This document shows, in pieces, positions 8,850 to 17,229 of a DNA stretch of 64,000 nt. The stretch lies in assembly GCA_021234155.1 (NCBI GenBank), contig JAJEKV010000027.1, positions 8,482,873 to 8,546,872 on the forward strand, in the 5' to 3' direction. The notes below the pieces were generated by a model. That model did no database searches and was not told the origin of the DNA. It was given only the letters and a program-made list of their open reading frames with translations. This stretch comes from Isoetes taiwanensis (lineage: Eukaryota; Streptophyta; Lycopodiopsida; Isoetales; Isoetaceae). Every line of letters begins with the position of its first letter. Position 1 is the first letter of the stretch. A program made the position numbers and the translations under genes.

Positions 8850-9447
8850 GGACAGGTGGTAGGGATGGGTGGACTCAGACCACCTACCGCTCTACTTGCA
8901 CCTGGCTTGGCAGGTTGCCCCAGATGCCTATCCAACACCTCCTCATATGCCCCAGCTCAGACTGGACTATGGGCGCGATCCTACTTATTCCCAGATGCTT
9001 ATGGAGGATCTAGCAAGCATCTCACAATGCTCACGCCGGAGCAAAGATGCGTGCGGTGCTCATTGACGCCCCGGGGGCCGGGTAGAGAGGTGTTTTGGGA
9101 GAAGTCACCTTCGACAAACCTCAAGAGCTACGGCCTTCCGCTGCAGCTTAGGTGGTTCGATGTCGAAAGTGCAAAGAACGCCAAATGCCGGGTCCGCCAA
9201 GTCACGACCACTCGCTTATGCTCGAGATGCGATCAAGCAATACCGCACTTTCCTCAAGGCTAGAAAGGCCAGGTACATTGCGGCCCATCAATAGGAAATG
9301 TTCTTCCTCCTGGAACGTCATCCCATGACCTTCTGGCAGAGAGTGCTCAGGAGACCAGTACTGCCCACGGGAAACATCACTCCAGACCAGTGGGGGCAAT
9401 ACCTACAACAGCTCTACACCCGAAGGGTGCACGGGCAGCATTAACCC
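8850..9447 (+). pseudogene. LINE retrotransposon fragment, endonuclease end to reverse-transcriptase start
   Basis: Near 8866 a frame reads WVDSDHLPLYLHLAW; SDHxPL is the closing motif of the APE-type endonuclease of LINEs. From about 9147 another frame reads RWFDVESAKNAKCRVRQV, then a third reads ARDAIKQYRTFLKARKARYI, a stop, FLLERHPMTFWQRVLRR and ITPDQWGQYLQQLYTRR. This order (WFD, helical linker, FW, W..Y...LY) is the linker between endonuclease and reverse transcriptase in plant LINEs. At least two frame changes and one stop (near 9290) break it. The reverse transcriptase itself is missing; a CACTA terminus begins about 60 bases downstream. The left edge follows an unidentified stretch after the LTR element. 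Confidence 0.7.
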
Positions 9448-9507
9448 TCCAGCAGGGCCCAGTACCAGCAACCACAGAGGCGGATGTAACGCAGGGGCTG
9501 CAATGTC

Positions 9508-9780
9508 CACTACAAGAAAATGGGGCCTCTAGTGTCTAGTATATTGGCAAAAATTTTGACACTAAGTGGACCTTCAATGTTTCTAAAATGGTCAAAATCC
9601 CGACACTATACTAGACGTCATCATTGGTCACTGGGGTGACCACCATTCAGTCAAGAATGTGACAAAAAAAGTTGGACACTAATAGAGTTTCCAACAAGCT
9701 TGCAACTTGTAATCGCGGACAAATTAGCATCACAAATAATAGCAGTTTAGTGTCAAGAATATCAACAAGCATTTTGTTGA
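9508..9780 (+). mobile_element. Terminus of a CACTA (En/Spm) transposon
   Basis: CACTACAAGAAAA at 9508-9520 is the characteristic plant CACTA end. Over the next 270 bases short motifs related to GACACTA and TGTCAA recur in both orientations, as expected of the subterminal repeats that bind the element's TNPA-like protein. A candidate opposite end, CTTGTAGTG, is at 10704-10712, but the flanking triplets (GTC on the left, TAT on the right) do not match as a 3-bp target duplication. The right boundary is therefore uncertain. Confidence 0.6.
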
Positions 9781-10220
9781 ATTCCACAACGGTTTATGAC
9801 AAGCTTACATCAAGTTTAAGTATGATTTGTGCCAAAACTACAAATATATAGTGACAAGCTTTGAATTATATATTGTGTCAAAATTACATCAAGGTAATAG
9901 AACACTTACAACAGCACCAGTTGTGTAATAGTATCAACTTAGCAACAAAACTTTGTGAAGAGTTAACAAGCACCATTCTCCAGATAGTGACAATCTAGCA
10001 CCAAAACATTGTCAAGAAAATATCAATACAAACTAATTGCACCTTACAACAATAAAATTTCAAAAATGGGAAAAGTAATAACTTTGATAATTGAAGACAA
10101 AATAACCAATTTCATTATCTAATAAGAATTGGAATACAACAAAGAAATTGAGCATTCACTTCATGCTTCTCATAATACATTTCAAATGTGCCAACGACCT
10201 CTAACTTCAAGTACAAAAGT

Positions 10221-10565
10221 TCAGTCCTCTTGACTTTCAAAGTCATCTTTATTTGTTCTTTTGCCTTCATGATTGTCCTCCTCCTGAATAGTTCGATGTA
10301 GAAATTAGCTCTGATTGAAGGAATTTAATGCAATGCAAAATGCTTTAAAACATATGAAACAATAAAACTTCATACCCGTTCTTTATCAAACTCATTATCA
10401 ATATAGCAAATGTTCTGCATGTAGAATATACAAAATATAAGGTTAATTTGCATTGAAAGAAACCACAGATATCACATGAAATATGCATACTGTATTCATA
10501 ACTTCTTTCTCCTCATGTCAGATTGATTCCATCTCAACCATAAATCTTCTAACTTTTGCATCCAA
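10221..10565 (-). pseudogene. Last three exons of a spliced minus-strand gene, probably of the CACTA element
   Basis: Three consecutive exons have proper splice borders and all are phase 0. Exon 10565-10491 (75 bp) reads LDAKVRRFMVEMESI, stop, HEEKEVMNT. Exon 10414-10376 (39 bp) reads NICYIDNEFDKER. The terminal exon 10283-10221 (63 bp) reads EEDNHEGKRTNKDDFESQED and ends in TGA. The acceptors are CAG in each case and the donors GTATGC and GTATGA. One in-frame stop in the first exon suggests a decayed copy. The gene points toward the CACTA terminus about 700 bases away, the usual arrangement for the second gene of such elements. The protein is not identified. Confidence 0.45.
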
Positions 10566-10691
10566 CTGCCAGGAAAATTAGAAAAAGCCAAGAAAATTAT
10601 CTTTATGCATCCTTCTTTAGGGCGGATCTTGAAGAGCAGGTGCGATGGCAACGGCAAGAAAATAGGGGAGGCACGGCGCCTCAGATGGGCG

Positions 10692-10911
10692 ATGGCGGCG
10701 GCCCTTGTAGTGTATATTCTCATAAGTTCCTGTGCTGCAGCATCAGGTGATGGAGCTATGGAGCAATTTTCCCTTTCGAGCATCTTTCGTCCAACCCTTG
10801 GTAATTAGGATCGTCTATGTGCAAAGGCATCGGATTACTCTGAAGCTGCTAATCTACCATTTAATCTCTGTTTCTTTTTTTCAGAGTTTTGCTCAAGTGC
10901 GAAGGCTTGAT
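10692..10911 (+). CDS. Possible small secreted peptide or first exon with signal peptide
   Basis: ATG at 10692 begins MAAALVVYILISSCAAASGD, a good secretory signal (hydrophobic core, small residues before a likely cleavage site). The exon could end at 10800 (G|GTAATT) and resume at 10885 after TTTTTTTCAG, an 84-bp intron. Joined that way the frame stops after about 44 codons (near 10911). Another reading of the second exon, RFYHLLFACGLERNLVGVTN, in a different frame stays open to about 11137, so the exon phase or an indel is in doubt. The GC-rich start differs from its surroundings. I do not recognise the gene. Confidence 0.3.
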
Positions 10912-11319
10912 GAGCATTCCCACAAGATAAGCTTTTCCAGGCATTTTGGCCAGATTTTATCACCTGCTATTTGCCTGCGGTCTGGAAAGAAATCTAGTCG
11001 GTGTTACAAATGGTGGTTCTACCTTGAGGCTAGCTAGAATATCTCGGAGGGTTCTGGAAATGGGGAAAATTTTATTGTCGCCAGTTCATTTGGCTACTGG
11101 AACAACCAGATTAGAACATATTATAACTAGAAACTAAGTTACTCAGGGCATGCATTGGATTTGGTTGCGGGAAATCACATCTTATTTTTGGATCCATGAT
11201 TTGAATAATGCTTGCCGATTTCATTGTAATATACACCATTTAGCATTTTTAAGCATAGTTTGTATTTTTCGATGAAATCTTGCAGAAGAATTGTTTGTCT
11301 AACATGATTATTTTTTATC

Positions 11320-11622
11320 TTGGATCTATGTTTTTTTTTTAACAATCCATTCAATTGTTTTAGGAATATAGTCTGTGGTTTCAGGAATTGTCAATTCTAC
11401 ATCCACATCAAATCCCTCTGGAACACCCTGTTATTGTGCTACATATTGATATTGAGTGTGGTCCTTCTAAATTTGTCGTCTCTAAATTATGGAACTGCCA
11501 CTAAATTCCTCGTAGATCTTGAGAACCTAGAGGCCCTCTTCTCGCCACTCGTCCTCCCGAAGTTCATCCTTCAAGGAGAAGCACCCGCGTCGGTTGAGAT
11601 ACAACCTACAAGAGCTATCTAG
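11320..11622 (+). CDS. Unrecognised 100-codon frame at the start of block P
   Basis: A frame beginning in a T run reads through two hydrophobic stretches (NTLLLCYILILSVVLLNLSS) to KFLVDLENLEALFSPLVL. It recurs in copy 2 (22096-22398), where the last third is shifted. No family is recognised. The first residues come from a T tract, so the start is doubtful. Confidence 0.2.
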   Translation: MDLCFFFNNPFNCFRNIVCGFRNCQFYIHIKSLWNTLLLCYILILSVVLLNLSSLNYGTATKFLVDLENLEALFSPLVLPKFILQGEAPASVEIQPTRAI

Positions 11623-12317
11623 ATTGGAGTGGCATTTGTTTGCACCTTTTTGCAATTCAATGAATTCATTTATTTGTCATATAAAGAGTAGTTCCTAGAG
11701 TTTTGAGATATATGTTATGTACATTACAAGTATTTCGTATTTGATGAGCCTTGCCTTTCTAATAGGTTTTCTCCTTTGTTCACATTGTCAAGTACCCTTC
11801 ACCATTTACTATTCCCCTTCATCCAACTAGTTCTTAGATATCAAAATCATTCTTCAATTGTATCAAATAATATCCCTTGGTGTAGTAATATATCTTATGT
11901 ATGAATACACAACATAATTTTGTTGAAATACTAGACACAAAGTTGGATGGCATTCTGTTATAAGTCTTAAGAAAATGAGGGTGATGCTATTTATTTCCAC
12001 CTTGAGGAGGGTGATGCTATCTATTTCCACCTTGAGGGTGACGATAGTTGTTTTCCACCCTTTGGGTGATGCTTTTCCACCTTCCGGGTGATGCTCTTTA
12101 TGTTTTCGATATGCTCTTTTTGCGGGTTTTGATTGTGCGGCTTGCCTTGTCCCTGCCATGCATGTTGGTTTTTCTAACCATTCACGGGTATTTTTAGGGT
12201 TCCTTTATGTTGCTGCAGGTTTTTCGCAGTCTTCTGGAGTCCTGCTTTTCTTGGCTTCGCCGTCGACCCGTCTCCTTCGTATCTCCAGGCAACACATTCA
12301 AGGTTGTTGGCGACTAT

Positions 12318-12377
12318 TTCTCATTAGGGTTTTCCTCGAAAACCCGAAAGGGCGGGGTTTTTTTATCCCGATGAGAA
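12318..12377 (+). other. Multi-hairpin element type 1, copy 1
   Basis: The outer arms TTCTCAT and ATGAGAA enclose GGGTTTT-CCTCG-AAAACCC and CCCGAAAGGG, which can form nested hairpins, followed by GGGGTTTTTTTATCCC. The core TAGGGTTTT...CCCGAAA..GGCGGG.TTTTT.ATCCC is shared with the larger hairpin at 14227-14297. It recurs at 23097-23151. It may act as an RNA structure in a leader or as a protein-binding DNA palindrome. Confidence 0.6.
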
Positions 12378-12460
12378 TCGGCCGGTTTTATGTCTCTTGC
12401 GAGTCCCTTCCCAGAATCTTCCTTTTCAATTTACCAACGTGCCTATCAATGCTATTTTTC

Positions 12461-12751
12461 TTATCGGCTACACTTCCTCTCCTTATATGGTCCTCGCCCA
12501 AGCACTTCGTTTTCATCCTCATGCAGTTCACTCTCATTTTCTAGACCCTCTGGAACCTCATCACCATTTGAATCTTCTGTCAATTGATCTGGATCATAAT
12601 CCTTATCATCTGCAGATTCATAGTCTTCATCAAGACCCTCAATTTGGTCTATGAAAGTGGACGTAGACGATGATATAGTGATGCACCGCTTTGTCCTTGA
12701 TGCCGTAGGTCCCAAGAACTCATTTATTCTCTTCGGCGAAGCTCCCTCCAT
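12461..12751 (-). CDS. Acidic 96-residue frame, possible exon
   Basis: On the minus strand this frame reads MEGASPKRINEFLG..., then a strongly acidic stretch (DEDYESADDKDYDPDQLTED) and ends GPYKERKCSR. It lies about 500 bases downstream, on the same strand, of the promoter-like region at 13261-13270, so it could be part of that transcript. In copy 2 the acidic core survives but the frame is broken by indels. Acidic low-complexity tails occur in many nuclear proteins, and no family is recognised. Confidence 0.25.
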   Translation of the reverse strand: MEGASPKRINEFLGPTASRTKRCITISSSTSTFIDQIEGLDEDYESADDKDYDPDQLTEDSNGDEVPEGLENESELHEDENEVLGRGPYKERKCSR

Positions 12752-12923
12752 GCTGCATAAATTTGATGATCGGCATCAACATCAACAGCTACTTTTGCAC
12801 ATCTGACTTGTTTTGCACAATTGAATATGCTAAAAACTAACCTGAATTGATGAAGATAAAACTTAGATTGTAGATGGAAATGGATCTCTATCTCAACCAA
12901 ATCGTGAACAAAAATCCAGACTG

Positions 12924-12997
12924 CTCTGCAAATGACAATAAAATATAATATTCAAATTATCATTCCATCCATATTCATTGAATATTCATATTCATAT
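12924..12997 (+). repeat. 74-bp direct repeat, first unit
   Basis: CTCTGCAAATGACAATAAAA... recurs at 13411-13484. The pair flanks a 413-bp segment holding a minus-strand TATA sequence. In copy 2 the pair lies near 23700-23778 and 24176-24254. Confidence 0.9.
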
Positions 12998-13260
12998 GAG
13001 ACTTGATACAACGAAGTACTCTTCAGACCAATTCAATAACTAAAAACAAAAGAAAAACTTCCCTTCAATCTTTAGAAGGTTTAGACCACCCAACCGGGTT
13101 CGGGCTTTACTACAGGAATTCGTTATCCTGCTGGCACCACAAACCAGTCTTAAGAGAATTCAGAGAACCAGACTCTAGCTAGGAAGACTTTAGCAAGGCA
13201 AGGAGATCACTCAATCAAGCAACCGATTTTTTTTCGCCTCAAGATCAAGAAGTCGGCCGC

Positions 13261-13270
13261 TTATATATAG
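13261..13270 (-). promoter_or_regulatory. Minus-strand TATA box and leader
   Basis: CTATATATAA on the minus strand is preceded by GC-rich sequence. Downstream comes a leader-like stretch with CTTGATTGAGTGATC and a run toward 13000 without long frames. It lies between the 74-bp direct repeats. In copy 2 the site near 24034-24043 is TTATATAA. The arrangement resembles the promoter part of a decayed LTR in minus orientation, which is inference. Confidence 0.45.
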
Positions 13271-13410
13271 GTCGGGTCCGTCTATTTTAAAATATCCCTT
13301 TATCCATCCGAAATTATCTAGTTTCTGGGGAAAAGATCCCAAGATGCTAAAATCGGCCGAGAGATATCAATAGCTCTCGCCTTTTTCTATTTGGATCGAT
13401 CTTTTCGCGC

Positions 13411-13484
13411 CTCTGCAAATGACAATAAAATATAATATTCAAATTATCATTCCATCCATATTCATTGAATATTCATATTCATAT
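13411..13484 (+). repeat. 74-bp direct repeat, second unit
   Basis: This is the partner of 12924-12997 and appears identical except at the last bases, where the second unit runs on into CACATGAATCCC. Confidence 0.9.
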
Positions 13485-13491
13485 TCACATG

Positions 13492-13668
13492 AATCCCATC
13501 GATCCGAGACATCGGATCGCCATTCTAGAATGGGACGAGCATGCATGTTTTGCATGCATGCGCGGCGCGATGCCCGCCTCCGGTTGGGGAGTTCGCTATT
13601 TTAGGCGTTTACGCTTCGACTTCTCATCGGCGCTTCCTCTTCTCTCAGCATACCTTATTCTCTTTGAA
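13492..13668 (+). repeat. Palindrome-rich module, unit 1
   Basis: A module of about 177 bp begins AATCCCATCGATCCGAG. It packs several palindromes: CGATCCGA-GACA-TCGGATCG, CATTCTAGAATG and GCATGCATG-TTTT-GCATGCATGC. The rest is pyrimidine-rich and ends TTCTCTTTGAA. The unit recurs at 13846-14023 and, in copy 2, near 24257-24427 and 24601-24777. Confidence 0.75.
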
Positions 13669-13845
13669 TTGTTTCGGCGGGGAGGGGCTTCTTCTGCCTG
13701 GGTTTGGCCAATTGGCGTTTCTTTCATGCGATCCTTTTCGGCTTTTTAGCCTTCATCCTGTGACCTTCGCCCTCGATCCTAGTTTGTTAAGGAAGTCCTT
13801 TGGTATTCGGGTGGTTTGTTGGTTTCATCGCGAGTCCCATTCTAG

Positions 13846-14023
13846 AATCCCATCGATCCGAGACATCGGATCGCCATTCTAGAATGGGACGAGCATGCAT
13901 GTATTGCATGCATCGCGGTGGCGCATGCCCGCCTCTGGTTGGGAGTTCGCTATTTTAGGCGTTTACGCTTCGACTTCTCATCGGGCTTCCTCTTCTCTCG
14001 CCAGATACCTTATTCTCTTTGAA
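13846..14023 (+). repeat. Palindrome-rich module, unit 2
   Basis: This is the second unit of the module at 13492, in the same orientation, about 354 bases on. A related lead-in, GTTTGTTGGTTTCAT..GAGTCCCATTCTAGAAT, occurs before it (13814) and again near 14467. Confidence 0.75.
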
Positions 14024-14226
14024 CCCACCCTCCCCTTCTTTGTTATTGTATTTTTATCGCGTGGCACGCGGCAGAATCAGCCCCTCCACTCACGGGAGGT
14101 TTGTTTTGTCTTGTTGTTTTCTTTGGTGATGTGCAGTAGGGTTAGCGGCGGCATCTGTTTTCGACTTTTTCCATTCGTGGGTTTGGGGGGCGATTTTTTA
14201 TGCCTTTACGTTTGTCAAGCCCCTCG

Positions 14227-14297
14227 CGAAGGCTTATCACTAGGGTTTTTCCCGAAAACCGAAAAGGCGGGTTTTTAATCCCGGTGATAAGCTTTCG
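14227..14297 (+). other. Multi-hairpin element type 2, copy 1
   Basis: The arms CGAAGGCTTATCAC (14227-14240) and GTGATAAGCTTTCG (14284-14297) pair over 14 positions with one mismatch. They enclose the same TAGGGTTTTTCCCGAAAACCG...GGCGGGTTTTTAATCCC core as the element at 12318. Different arms with a shared core and preserved pairing suggest the fold matters. Copy 2 is at 24982-25053. Confidence 0.65.
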
Positions 14298-15009
14298 GCC
14301 AGTACACTAGCCCAGATCTCTATTAGCATTGTATTTTGTTGGGGTCCAAATGATATAATTGGATTTTCCCTTTATTTTTATGGGTAGTTCAGATGTGTGC
14401 GGCTACCCACTATCCACCATTGTAGAAAATCACGAGATGAATGAGAAGCAAGTCTAAGTCGGCGGGTTTGTTGGTTTCATGTGAGTCCCATTCTAGAATA
14501 ACAATGAAACAATTGCATGAGAAGAACAAAGAAAACACCGAGGCTCCACAGGTAGAATGAACTAAACCTATGTGAAAGGGCGGTTTTGATGCTACCTCGG
14601 TCAAATTCAAAAAAATATGAAAATATATATGAAACCCTAATCCTAGAGGACTACAAGTGGTGATTCTTAGATGGACATGTGGCCAAGATGTAATATGGCA
14701 CCCCTTGCCCATTAAAATTTACCTAAGGTTCTAATTGGCTACCTCGACAAGTTTTTTTTCCCACGCACAAAAAATCGAATTGGCCACACCCTACACCTAG
14801 CCGGATATAGTAAATATCGAATTGGCTACTAAACAAATAAACTCTACAAATTCGTGTTTTGAACTGGCCACTACCCTTCGGTCAGGACATGAACGTATCC
14901 TACTCGTGTAGCCAACCATTTCTGAAAAATATGAATGTGTAACCGCGGCCGGCCACTTTAAAATACCCTACTTGCCAAACTGCTTGTTTAGCGAGTCGAT
15001 CCAAGGGAG

Positions 15010-15758
15010 TTCGTGATGTCTCCATGGGTGCTTATGAAGAACAAGGCTGGGTTAGCAAGAAAATGGTTAAGGAATTTCAATACTACGTCACCCATGTGAC
15101 GATCAATAGAAGTGAGGCGCGTATCTTGCCTGTGCAACCCAGGTTGGAGTCAAGGCGTCTAACTTAGGGGACCAATGCACCAAGAGGCACCCCTCTTCCA
15201 AAGTATCCAATCACTGGTAATGAGGAGGTGGACTTAAAAACAAAGAAAAAATGTCGAGGGAATACTTCACGTGTAAGCCAAAGTTCTCATGGGCTGCTAT
15301 GGAAGGGGATTTCGTTCTCAAAGGGCGAGGCTAAAACGTCAGATATTTACGCCATGGTCAAAGAGTTGGTTCCCGATGATGGTGCTGTTCTTGACTTCTT
15401 TTCGTTGGGGACAGCTTCTAGAGTGGCTCTAATGCAAGGGAAACGTAGCGTTTCCTTGGAGTATGACGATAAGGTCTGCAGGTTTTTGAGATCGTTCTTC
15501 GAGACCTTAGAGGAAATGGCAAGGCCAGACTGTAAAGAAGAAGAAGAGGAACAGAAAGAAGTCCCTAACGCTGGAGACGTTCCGGACCTCAAGATAACTC
15601 AAGAGACCGACCTGAGTAACATGGACACGATCCTGGACCAGTTAGATCAGAAAGGCTTTGAAGAGAGGCTACAGGAAACTCGGGAGTTGCTAGAGAAGAC
15701 GGAAAGGGACTCCGCTGCACTTGATAAAACATTCGAAAAGCTCGAGGTACTGAACTAG
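15010..15758 (+). pseudogene. Methyltransferase-like gene fragment, frame-shifted
   Basis: The main frame is open from after a TAG at 15165-15167 to TAG at 15756-15758. An upstream piece in another frame (near 15010-15105) reads RDVSMGAYEEQGWVSKKMV. The main frame runs GTNAPRGTPLPKYPITGNEE, then SQSSHGLLWKGISF, IYAMVKELVPDDGAVLDFFS and LGTASRVALMQGKRSVSLEY. The pattern hydrophobic-D-x-F-x-x-G-T followed by G-(K/R)-x-hydrophobic-x-x-x-E resembles the SAM-binding motif I of N4/N6-type amino-methyltransferases, but the usual first glycine is Leu here and no DPPY-type catalytic motif is visible. The C-terminal 80 residues are charged and probably coiled-coil (GFEERLQETRELLEKTERDS). The same protein is encoded, with indels, in copies 2 and 3. 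The identification is tentative. Confidence 0.45.
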
Positions 15759-16450
15759 AAGTTTGAAATGGCAATGCCATTAATAACTGGTATGATCAAC
15801 AAACAATCTACCCAGTTCGAATACTGGGTACCTCTGAAGGAATTTCTCTCAATGGAATGAGCATGCATTTTAGCCATTTTTCAACTATCTTATACTTTCC
15901 TAAATGCAATTTTTACTGTAATCAACACGTGCCTATATGCAAGAACGTACTACCACATTTTTTCTTTTGCAATGATAAAGAAAAATCACTCTCGAGTATA
16001 TCTCCGAGGGTCAGATTTTCATTCATTCAAGAATCACACAACAATTAATCAGAATCCCGGGTACAAGATCAAGCAGAATTTCAAATCAAGTAATCAAGTG
16101 AAAAATATAAGGAAATCCATGGTAATCTAATGCTTGGAAGCTCGAATCATCAAGACCGGTCTTTCCTCAAAGAATCTCGATCAATCTTTCGCCCAAAGGC
16201 CCTCGAAAAACTCTGTGCAGTGTTCCCCTTTTCAAAAATCCCCTGTTCCGGCCCGTTCTTGGCAAATCCGAGCCAGATTCTTGTCTTTTTGTTTAATAAT
16301 TGAGTTCTTGGTGTAATGGGAGCAGATCCGAAGGCATTAGATCATGAGTTATTTCTGGTTAATCTGTTGGATCTTGGCATGACTGGGATTTTAGGGTTCT
16401 TGAGAGAATGCTCGATATATCCCACAAGCAAAAATAAAAAAGGCAGCTCG

Positions 16451-16547
16451 GATATATAGGCTGGCACAGTCAGTATTATTAACTAACGTGCTATGCCCAC
16501 GTGGGAGTCGGTCCGTTATCACCCCACATGCCCGGGTGTACCACGTG
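16451..16547 (-). promoter_or_regulatory. Minus-strand promoter with TATA box and two G-boxes
   Basis: On the minus strand CCTATATATC (16460-16451) is preceded by two CACGTG G-boxes, CCCACGTGGG (16496-16505) and CCACGTGG (16541-16548). These are about 40 and 85 bases upstream of the TATA, normal spacing for a plant promoter. Downstream come AACCCTAAAATCCC and a T/C-rich leader-like stretch. G-boxes bind bZIP/bHLH factors and often give light, ABA or stress response; that is general knowledge, not shown here. The sites persist partly in copies 2 (27190-27280) and 3 (46455-46560). No clear coding frame follows on that strand. Confidence 0.5.
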
Positions 16548-16759
16548 GCGGGGGTGATTGGACGGGGAATCTATTTGGGGGGTAGATAGGAATTTTTTTT
16601 TAGTTCATGGAGTCAGGCACGTTTCCCAAGAAACCCAAAATGACTGTCTAAATGAACCCTTTTTTGAAAATTCTTTTTTGCAAAAAGAATCTTTTTTGAA
16701 TGCTTTATACCATGGAGGAATCTTTTTTGCAAAATCAGCTTTTTGATTTTTGGCTTAAA

Positions 16760-17095
16760 AGGGATGCGGAAATGGTGAGGTGGCAAATAGGCAATGTGAG
16801 TTGGCAAGATGATGATGACATGGCAAAAAGAGGTAATGAGGTGTCAAACAAGTTGACAAGGTATATTTTTTCTAGTCAAAACATATGATGAGGTGGAGGG
16901 GATGTAGTGATGTGGAAGTGTTGGTGATGATGTGGCAAGACAACATGTCCTCTTTATGATCTAAACAACTTATTTTGAAAAATCTTGAAGAAAATGGAAT
17001 CTTCAATGGGGGTGACATGTGTGTGGTGTGACATGGCCATGGTGATGATGTGTATGATGACTTGGCAATTTTCAAGTGGTGACATGGGTCAGTTT
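16760..17095 (+). repeat. Degenerate repeats around GATGTGGCAA / GATGACATGGCA
   Basis: About ten irregularly spaced copies of (GA)TG(A)(C/G)(A/T)TGGCA-like words occur (for example GAGGTGGCAAAT, GATGACATGGCAAAA, GATGTGGCAAGAC, GATGACTTGGCAA). There is no long frame. The words are retained in the copies near 27495-27800 and 46790-47080. A cluster of binding sites or decayed short tandem repeats is possible. Confidence 0.4.
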
Positions 17096-17229
17096 GATGC
17101 TAGTGCATATAAATTGCACACTTTAGGCAATTCTTTGACTTTTGTTGCTTCCCTTAGGAATTTTGCACTTTCTCTCTCTATTTTGACGTCTAGTGAGAGA
17201 ATTTGACCCTAGACCATGGAGATGGCCAA

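Noticed and set aside
13541-14278. Plus-strand frames of 113 and 127 codons in the palindrome-rich region
   Set aside because: They follow T/C-rich repeats, differ in frame between copies 1 and 2, and encode low-complexity Ser/Phe/Leu peptides.
14227-14297. Hammerhead or twister ribozyme
   Set aside because: The CUGANGA and GAAA core of hammerheads and the conserved twister nucleotides are not present around the stem.
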